Below are positions 56,381 through 64,000 of a DNA stretch of 64,000 nt, piece by piece; positions within the stretch are counted from its first letter, which is position 1, and each line of letters begins with the position of its first letter. Made by a program: the position numbers and the translations under genes. Under the pieces are notes generated by a model. That model was not told where the DNA came from. It made no database searches and worked only from the letters and a program-made list of their open reading frames with translations. Where the stretch lies: the NCBI GenBank assembly GCA_038030265.1, contig CM075940.1:28868940-28932939 (forward strand). The letters run 5' to 3'. This DNA is from Corythucha ciliata (taxonomy: Eukaryota; Arthropoda; Insecta; Hemiptera; Tingidae).

Positions 56381-56724
56381 CTTCCATGTTCCCTACGGGC
56401 ATTTTTTTGGTCATCTTGTATGTGAAGGTCAGAAGTGTTCGAGAAAAAAAAATGCTAACTTGGCAGACCAAAAACCAAAATTGTTTAGCACTTCTTTTAG
56501 TTTCTTCTAAATATACCGAAAATGAGTTACTTTCGAGGAAAATCTTCACTCACAAAACTTGTTGAGCATTAAATTTCATACAAATTTTGTATGTAAAGTA
56601 GTTTTCCACGACGAATATGGAACGGGCTACAGCCTTTCGAAATTGTTGTTCCAAAATGGTCAAAGGTCCTAAAATCACCTGTTTTCGACTAAGTATAGCA
56701 AAAACTGTCAACGGTTCCATCCCA

Positions 56725-58120
56725 CTAAGGGGAAGGTCTGTTGGATGCGATTCAAAGAGTACATCAACGAGTATATTTTAATAACCAACAACTGCTCGCG
56801 GGGACATCAGATATCGACAACGAAGTGGCGAATCTCCCTCAACTATTGAAGAAGGCCGTAACAAACGCTTCTGAATGCCTTCGCCCAGCAACGTACCCTC
56901 GATTCAATCCTAATAATAAAATTCCTACTGACATCTGTCGCCTTATAAGGCAGAAAAACATAGTATGATGCCTGTGGCAAAGAATTAGAACGCCTCATCT
57001 TAAACGCGAACTAAACTATCTCCAGAGACAAGTGAAGGCCAAATTAGACGCATACACTTTCTCTAAATATCAGGAATATCTGGCGAACTTACATCCAGTC
57101 AACCATTCCTTGTGGCGAGAAACAAAGCGACTTCTCACAACCCCAACGGTCATACCTCCCTTGAAAATTGGAAACTCCCTCAAAATGACTGATGAAGAAA
57201 AATGCCTTGAGTTCAGCAAATATTTTGAAACATGTTTTAGTCCTCCTGAAATTACAGCCGAGATAGACGCTCCACGCGCTACAGTCGAATTACCTTTGCC
57301 ATATGTTACGCCAAATGAAATACGGAAATACATAAAGCGACTCAAATACAAAAAGAGCCCTGGTCACGACGATATACCTCCATGCGTCGTTAAACACCTC
57401 CCACTTAAGGGAATCCTGAAAATCGTGAGCATCTTCAATAACTGTCTCCGTTTGGCATACTTCCCGAAGAGTTGGAAAAAGGCAGATATTATTGTAATTC
57501 CAAAACCGAATAAAGATAAAACGTGCATCACCAGCTATCGCCCAATAAGTTTACTGCCAATTCTTGGTAAATTACTCGTAAAGTGCCTCAAGACTCGGCT
57601 GATGAGCATGGATCCTGACTTCGCCGCACCCCATCAGTTTGGCTTTACAGAAAACCATTCTACTATCCAACAGGTGTATAGCATCTCGGAAAACATAATA
57701 AAAGGGTTCGAAAGAAAACAATATACTGTAAGTGCCTTCCTGGATCATAAGCAAGCCTTTGACAGAGTATGGCACATGGGACTGTTGTACAAACTTCAAA
57801 GAGCTGGGCTTCTCCAATATTTAATAGAATCCATAAAATCCAAGATAGAACATTCCAAGTGAGAATAAACAGCTGTAAGTCACAAAACAAACCCATACAC
57901 GCAGGTACGCCTCAAGGATCGGTACTTTCGCCACTCCTCTTCAATAAATACCTTCACGACAACCCTTGTGAAGGGGACACGTACATAGCAAGTTAAGCCG
58001 ACGACACAGCAATTCTCACCACAAACGATAACATAATGGACATCCATTAGACTCCTTTTAGACTGCTTACAGCAAGCTTTATCTTGCTTCATAAAGCCTC
58101 TGTAGCACACGCTATAGAAG
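56725..58120 (+). pseudogene. Jockey-like non-LTR retrotransposon ORF2 fragment
   Basis: Pre-RT linker (KKAVTNASECLRP, LWQRIRTPHLKRELNYL) is followed by RT motifs: DIIVIPKPNK and SYRPISLLPILGKLLVK, HQFGFTENHST, the catalytic FLDHKQAFDRVWH (57734-57775), GTPQGSVLSP (57904-57933), and ADDTAIL. The family's Tyr-Ala-Asp-Asp box is broken because a TAA at 57994-57996 stands just before ADD. Other damage: a TGA at 56966-56968, frameshifts near 56795 and 57840, and loss of the endonuclease and the 3' end. It would reverse-transcribe element RNA at a nicked target; this copy is dead. Confidence 0.95.
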
Positions 58121-58424
58121 CTTCACTTCGACTCACCTGATTACCAAATCATTTTTCACTTTTGTCTGTGCTGTGACGTGATAGTGTGGCGCACGGAAAT
58201 TTGGTCCAGTCATCTCCTGAATTTCTGGGCTTTTTGAAAGCATTGATCTTGGCGCTCTTAGGTGGCCAAAAAAGCAATCCGTCTTTCTCTCATATAGATG
58301 GAACTGCTGTAATTTTCAACTCCCCCTTTTCAATAGTTTGGACGATCTTGAAAGAAAAGCCTGCTTCCTCTTTTTCGTCCATTTGTGCTAATCAGTTCCC
58401 GGAAAACACGGTGTAACAGTACAC

Positions 58425-59390
58425 ACGGGTGTTTCAGAATAACTACAAAAAAGTAAAATGGGTTAAAATATAATTGATTTGCAATCAAAAAAGACAAATA
58501 TATCATGGTCCGAAACTCAATAGTTTCCGAGAAATGATTTTTCAATCGTTATTTAGAGCAGTATCTCGCTTTTCTCAATAAAATGAGATTTTGTCGTTTC
58601 CAAACGAACTTCTGGCGCCGGATTTGCAAAGAACACATTTTTTTTCTGTTAGGAGTGACAGTTTCCGAGAGAATGAGCCATTTTTTTATCACCACGACAC
58701 CGGCTCAAAGCTGCGCAAACTGGAAAATGCTCAATTTTGTGATAGAAGTCAACACTAATAGCGTTTCCCATTTGCCATCTCTTCACTGGCACGTGGAGTG
58801 TATGTGACGTCATTGCACTGGCAATAAACATGTAAACACCTGGTGTGGTGTGGCTTCAAATGGAGCAGTTTTAAGCTAGCTTCGTCATTATTTCTTCCTA
58901 CGTGCGGTTTATCTGTTATAAACAAAAAGTTAGGTTTACTTGCACCGTCTAATTTCTCGAGGCAGAAAATGTTGTACAAGCACTGTGCTAGCGCAGGTTG
59001 CCGTGGCAAATGGAGCAAAATCTCAGTTACAGTGGTGCGATTCAATTGACAAATGGAGCGCCAAAATTCTTATCAGGACAACAACAGTGTGCACCAGTGT
59101 GGAATTCTCTTGCAAATGGTTAACGCTATAGGTAAATCACGATGCACAAAAACGTCATGGTGATAAAAAAGGACTAATTCTCTCGACAACTGTCATTCCT
59201 ATCAGTAAAAACGTGTTATTTTCGAATCCGGCGTCGCCAAAAGTTCGTCCTAAAAAACGCTTGAAAATTCTTATCTAGGAAACTATTGAGTTTCGGACTA
59301 TGGTGTATTTCGCCTTCTTGATTGCAAATCAGGCCTACTTTCTCCAATTCATTTTTTTGCAGTTATTTTGAAATACCCTATTATAAGTAG
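58425..59390. mobile_element. ~960-bp element with long terminal inverted repeats
   Basis: The left end GGGTGTTTCAGAATAACT and the reversed right end GGGTATTTCAAAATAACT begin inverted repeats of about 190 bp. They include TGATTTGCAATCAA, GTCCGAAACTCAATAGTTTC and CGAACTT(C/T)TGGCG on both sides. TA follows the right end, compatible with a Tc/mariner-type duplication, but the left flank is less clear. No transposase is present. Another element (58756-59131) is nested in the centre. Confidence 0.85.
58756..59131. mobile_element. ~376-bp nested MITE, TATAGCGTT family
   Basis: The left end TAATAGCGTTTCCCATTTGC and the reversed right end TATAGCGTTAACCATTTGC form the inverted repeats. The right 100 bp (CAATTGACAAATGGAG, TTCTTATCAGGACAAC) resemble 61003-61099 of the longer element. 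GTGACGTCATTG lies near the left end. The target duplication is unresolved. Confidence 0.65.
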
Positions 59391-59447
59391 GGGTGGCAGA
59401 CGTCGTTGTATTTCACGGGATAGTCCCAGCTTTTGCTAATTGTCCCG

Positions 59448-59645
59448 CATCCTTAGACCGGTCGTCCATTGGAAGTGTTCTGAGCGGCGCTACAACGAGC
59501 GTACATCCAAAAAGGCTTAAATTGATTTCACTGCAGCTAAGCATACAGTGGACGATGTCACGCGTTCAATTTGAGCCCTTGGGGTGTACGCTCGTTGTAG
59601 CGCCGCTCGAAAACGCTTCCAATGGACGACAGACCCTTAGGATTG
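59448..59645. repeat. Foldback with ~65-bp near-perfect arms
   Basis: AGCGGCGCTACAACGAGCGT pairs exactly with ACGCTCGTTGTAGCGCCGCT. The stem continues outward through GTCGTCCATTGGAAG and its complement and inward to CTTAAATTG/CAATTTGAG. The loop is about 40 bases. It is GC-rich compared with its surroundings. Confidence 0.9.
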
Positions 59646-59933
59646 CCTTTTCAGAGGAATACGAGTGGGAGCAATAATAGGCAAGGCAGGAGAATGGATA
59701 TCGACGGGTTGGAACAGGACAGACTGATCACAAAAGCTCAAACTTGATTTTAAAGCTCGCGTGCATGGACTTGTCATGCGGCCCGTAAACACATTTCTTG
59801 TTGAGCTGTCTGGCTAAGTGGCAATGGCAACCCTTCGGTGCATGCCTCATTATTTTAAAATTTTAAACTTGAAGAAGTACTATACCTTACTCAGTGAAGT
59901 CAAAATCCAATCGACCGTCCGAACAACACAAAC

Positions 59934-60221
59934 TAATAGCGTTTTCCTTTTGCCATTTCAAAAGTGCTCTGGGGCCGCTCTTGTGACGTCACAAGCCCGC
60001 TCGGATCGAACCAAAACCTGGCTAAGAGTGGGTTGAAATGGAACGACTTTTAACATGTGGAAGTGAAAAAGAGCGCTCTTTAATAGCGTTTTCCTTTTGC
60101 CATTTCAAAAGTGCTCTGGGGCCGCTCTTGTGACGTCACAAGCCCGCTCGGATCGAACCAAAATCTGGCTAAGAGTGGGTTGAAATGGAACGACTTTTAA
60201 CATGTGGAAGAGAGCGCTCTT
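59934..60221 (+). repeat. Two-copy tandem duplication of 147/141 bp with CRE-like palindrome
   Basis: Copies at 59934-60080 and 60081-60221 are nearly identical. They start TAATAGCGTTTTCCTTTTGC, include CTTGTGACGTCACAAG (a perfect palindrome with the CRE core TGACGTCA) and end AGAGCGCTCTT. The second lacks six to nine bases near its end. The unit start is the terminal sequence of the TATAGCGTT element family. Confidence 0.92.
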
Positions 60222-60636
60222 TAATAACAACCTTCCTCCTCATGACTGTTTTGTAGTTTTTGTGTTTGTTTTGAAGGGAAGTACATATTTATTTACGTGC
60301 ATGAGCGGAGCACTTGTATATTTTTGTGTGGAGTACTTGTATTTATTAACGAGAATTTACTTATTAGCATGACTGTGAACAAATCGGGTGCATCCCTTCG
60401 AGAGTTCAATGCCCAATTCCATTAATAATGTTCTTCCAGGAACATAATTGATATCTAATGACAACAAGTTGCGAATTTAGAAATTCTCGGCCACCAAACA
60501 CGTTTTGTGGCGGCAGGAAAAATGAAGGAATGGGCTTTGGGGGAAATATGTAATACATAAAGGGAATAACTTCATTAATGTAGAGAATCCGGATGAACCG
60601 TGTTGTAACGATTGGAACACTGGTACTAGGTTTTTG

Positions 60637-60858
60637 TTATTCTGTCTTCTCCTTATTGATTGATGCTGCAATACGATCGGACGACTCTAGACTAGAGTTA
60701 TCCACACATTTCAAAATGAGCCTAGTGGCTTCATCTGACCACTTCTCTGGATCTGTTGAGTAATCGAAGATAATGGTGCCTACGAATAACAGAACTTGAA
60801 TGATTGTTAAACCGCTTTCATTCAACAAATCGTTGGCTTCATCCGCGACGAAAAACAA
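60637..60858 (-). pseudogene. Possible Myb/SANT-like fragment within the TATAGCGTT element
   Basis: A 73-codon frame includes PEKWSDEATRLILKC, which resembles the first helix of the Myb/SANT-like DNA-binding domain found in several transposon-borne proteins. The remainder does not extend the match and the frame ends soon after. The assignment is speculative. Confidence 0.2.
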
Positions 60859-61388
60859 AATTCGAACTCAAAACGATGCTTATCACAATGAACCTTCCAA
60901 GAGAGGTTTACAGCTTCGTCGATTTTGACGGAGCAGTTGAAGTTGCTCTAGCTCTGATCCTCGGAGGAGCGTAGGGATAAATGGAACGAAAAAAAGTCGC
61001 TCTGCTGAGGATCAATTGGCAAATGGAACCTTCAAACTCTTATCAGATCAGACCTGGAGCAGCCCCATCTCTACTTTTTGAGCTATTGGAAAACGCTATA
61101 AAAAACATGAACCCAAACGCAGAACGGCGGCTGCACCCTTCACCTTCCCTTCCGCCACAGTTGTAGATTGTAGGATAAGTGATTTTTTTATTTCACCCCA
61201 AATCAAATATCGGGTGCTTCTTAAAGGGGAACGTTTAATTTTTAACTACCGGATGGACAAAATTCAGCTAACTCAACGTAGATAATAATATAACTTTCAA
61301 TGGTTCCGTTCAAATTATATTCTGCACTTTGAGTTGTGAACGCTATGAGGAGAGCTTTTCACAATGTCTCCAACTCAACGAGGTATCT

Positions 61389-62152
61389 CTTAGAGTATAA
61401 ATTAGATAGAGATCGCTTCAGGCTGCGTGGTAGAGATAGCGCGAGGCCAACATGAAGTCACGTGACTGTGTCGGGTAGGCTGAGTGCGGGGTGAAGGGAA
61501 TGTAACCCTTTACTACCTCTACCTCTTGTTATCCCCGTCGTTCGCTCTTTTTTTTTTAAACGAACATCCGCCAGCACAGGAGCACTCTCACCAGTCATAT
61601 TGCCTTTAGGTGAACTTGAGCAAGGAGGCGGATTTGTTTTTTTCTTATGGCGTCCAATCACACTATTATCACGCATTTGCAAGCAATTCGGAGCACAACA
61701 CTTGAGTACCATTTTCAACGCGTGAAAGGTGTAATCTAATGGACGAAGAATGACTGCAAGATGTAGGAAAGAATTTCCAAATATCTCGCAGAAGGAAATC
61801 CAGCAAACAGCTCGATCAGGAATTGCTGAAGGCAAGACGAAAGGAAAAAAGGAGAGTACAAGAAGGGCGTTCTGAAAAGAACGATTGAAATAAGACAGGA
61901 ACTGAAAGACTGTGAAAATAGGTAAAAGAAAATAAAGTGGAAAAATTGGAACACAGGAACACCATCAACACAAAGAACAAAAGTAATGGAAGGGAGAGCA
62001 CGAGAGCCAAGGCTTGGTAGGTTATTGTTCGGTTGCCTTTTAAAATTGAGTGGTGGGGTGGTCACGTGACTTATCCGATGGGCTACGCGGGTGGTGACAT
62101 GAGAATTCTCTGCGTAAAGCGCGATTACCTCTCTAGTTATATTTACTCTAAG
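61389..62152 (-). mobile_element. 764-bp P-like non-autonomous element, copy 2
   Basis: Nearly the same length and sequence as 44655-45419, but in an unrelated site with its own exact duplication, AGGTATCT (61381-61388 and 62153-62160). It again has GTCACGTGAC near both ends and the minus-strand MVLKCCAPNC segment. Two separate insertions with private target sites show that this family moved in trans. The open minus-strand frames (for example 61458-61835) differ between copies. Confidence 0.93.
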
Positions 62153-62160
62153 AGGTATCT

Positions 62161-63468
62161 CATCGGAAGAGTTTAGGACTCACACTTGAATGAGGCAGGT
62201 TCGTTCCTAGCATCGGGGAAGTTTTCTGGTAAAAAATGTAAGTAATGTGAATGTAATACGTAAAATGAGTAATCCTAGAAATGTCTTCGTCTCCTAGCAC
62301 AACTCACGTTATCTAACAAATAACATTACATTCGAATTAATTTTTTTTCTTGTATTTATTGTTATTTTACCACTGAGTTTCGGTAAAGCTTGCAATACAG
62401 CCTTCTGGAGACCTAAAAGAAATTTGCTTATCGAAGTCAACCCGCCATTTTTCTTCTCCGTTGAGTTTCGCTACTAGGCTCCTTTAAACCTGTTTAAGGC
62501 CTACTGCAGGTCCCTTATAGAAGCTCATGTCTCTGTAAAGTCATCCTATCTTCCTCTTATAGGTCCATCCGAGGCTCTCTACAACTTCGGTAATAATGGA
62601 AACCTTCAGCCTTTTTGGTCTCAGTTTTTCAGAAATAGTTGTGCTTCTGTAAACAGCTTCTGTTAGACTTACGCGAAGTACTACCGAAGTCGAATTGTTA
62701 GTTGGGCATATATCAGACCACATCATCCCCTTGCATGCCAAAGATTAATAGTATTTCATTGCCATTAATTATCATGTATAACAACTAATTGTTGAGCTGA
62801 TATATTTAAAAAACCAAAAACAAAAAAAAACAGCATGAAATCGAAGGGGTCGGAGCACTGAAAAAAATGATACGGCCATGGAAGTTGTCTTGTTTTTTTT
62901 GTATGCATTACTGATGAACGCCAAAAACGGGAACATGGAAGTATCGTGTGGTCCTCCACACAATCCCTGAATCATCAATCACGCAGTCTTCATTCCTCAA
63001 ACACCAAAATTTCCATAACCCTAAATCCAAAAATATATATATATATTTTTCGCACATAATCTTTTGGTCTATTTTGGACCTAGAAAAAGCCTCTTCTTTC
63101 ACTTTTAGCCGTTCTCTACCTTAATCATTGGCCAAAAACCGCGATGAACGTTTGAAGGGGAGCCGCATGTGGATAAATCGAACCTTAAAGCTTCCCCAGA
63201 AAACGAGTTTATTGTTTTGGCAACGCGTTAATGAAACAAACGAAATAAATAACACAAAATTGGACTCTGAACTCGTACAGCTCGAGCAGGCCGCGACTTG
63301 TGGATACAAACCCCCAACGGGTATTGGGGGACGTATTAATTTGCGGATTCCAATAAAAGCTTGTGGATGTGAAATGACGATACAGAGTTGCGAATCGATA
63401 CGTACACTGCTATACCATACCAGTACCTTTTAATGACACTTTACGTGTTAGTTACTCAAAAGTAGTAG
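62161..63468. other. Spacer without recognised gene
   Basis: AT-rich sequence. Near 62930 CGGGAACATGGAAGTA matches the mini-foldback motif of 14360, 45650 and 56379. A plus-strand frame at 63128-63433 (101 codons) is not recognised. An (AT)n run lies near 63033. Confidence 0.5.
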
Positions 63469-64000
63469 TTTTTTTTTTTTTTTTATCTTATGCCTCGACG
63501 GTTTGCGGCAACTTCGGCCATTCGTCTTCTCGCAGCCCAATATAACGTCGAGTTTCTGGTGTAAATACAATTTTCGGCCTCCAAGGATGCACGGACGTCT
63601 TCAAGCTCTGGACAATTACCCAGATGCTGACCATCCATGAACCCGCCTCCACAGAGCACACAATCCGGGCTCTGAAATACACCTATTCTGTGCAGATGAC
63701 CTTGGAGGTAGTCATGGCCTGTGGTTAGCCTGAAACAGGCTACAGCTACTTGTCGAGGAAGGTTATGTGGAATCCGTCCGTTTTGTACAGTCAGTGATTG
63801 CCACTTTCTACCTTCAGCTTCCCGCTGCTGCCTTACTTCCAAAGATTTCATAATACAGGTCTTAATAGCTCTTTTGGAAGTGTGGTACGTGACGCTATTC
63901 TCAAATTGGGCGGAAACGGCACCCTCTCTCGCCAGACGATCAGCTTCCTCATTCCCATACACTCCACAGTGTCCGGAAATCCACTGAAGCACCAGTTCCA
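63469..64000 (-). mobile_element. 3' end of a non-LTR retrotransposon, RNase H and zinc knuckle
   Basis: The open minus-strand frame (stop at 63483-63485, continuing past the right edge) shows QWISGHCGVYGNEEADRLA, the C-terminal part of an RNase H domain with its Asp, then a linker, then FRLTTGHDYLQGHLHRIG and a knuckle CVLCGGG...HLGNC. This order is common at the end of ORF2 in RNase H-bearing arthropod LINEs such as the I/R1-type groups. The stop codon TAA merges into a 16-base A tail, so there is essentially no 3' UTR. The visible part has no internal stop, so it may be a relatively young insertion. Confidence 0.93.

Larger units (their letters stand above)
59934..61099. mobile_element. 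~1.17-kb TATAGCGTT-family element
   Basis: The left end is TAATAGCGTTTTCC and the reversed right end is TATAGCGTTTTCCAATAGC. The right ~100 bp are similar to the right part of 58756-59131. The left end is doubled in tandem. The family is unassigned and the target duplication is not resolved. Confidence 0.5.

Overview
The window looks like intergenic, repeat-dominated DNA from an invertebrate animal, most likely an arthropod. The reasons are a degenerate Jockey-type non-LTR reverse transcriptase, an arthropod-style RNase H/zinc-knuckle retroelement 3' end, a tRNA-headed SINE, Tc/mariner-like and hAT/P-like DNA-transposon debris, and very abundant minisatellites. I recognise no intact host protein gene, rRNA or functional tRNA. 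All recognisable coding sequence belongs to decayed mobile elements.

Layout. About 1-28,000 is AT-rich DNA in which blocks of degenerate ~30-32 bp tandem words (families A to E below) alternate with apparently unique spacers; it also holds two copies of a tRNA-derived SINE (17,889-18,155 and 23,311-23,585). From 28,561 a 20-bp minisatellite opens the left unit of a large head-to-tail duplication. Unit 1 runs from within this array to 45,775 and unit 2 from 45,776 to about 55,726. Each unit carries, in the same order: minisatellite, 185-bp hAT-type MITE, ~3 kb without recognisable genes, family C words, a ~166-bp satellite, family A and B words, a truncated Ty3/gypsy pol, a Tc/mariner-like transposase 3' fragment, and a common 3' segment.

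The two units act as each other's empty-site controls. Unit 1 alone contains a 5,816-bp TIR element with TA target duplication (38,721-44,536) and a 765-bp element with 8-bp target duplication and a weak THAP-like remnant (44,655-45,419). Unit 2 alone contains a 1,560-bp hAT-type element (53,880-55,439) and has lost the gypsy RT region. Divergence between units is very uneven, with two long nearly unchanged tracts.

From 55,727 to 64,000 the sequence holds a diverged ~420-bp repeat, the Jockey pseudogene (56,725-58,120), a nested MITE cluster (58,425-59,390), a foldback, a related longer element (59,934-61,099) that includes a 141-147 bp tandem duplication, a second copy of the 8-bp-TSD element (61,389-62,152), and on the minus strand the 3' end of a non-LTR retrotransposon running off the right edge. 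The genes do not form a pathway; the biology here is transposition, tandem-repeat growth and segmental duplication.
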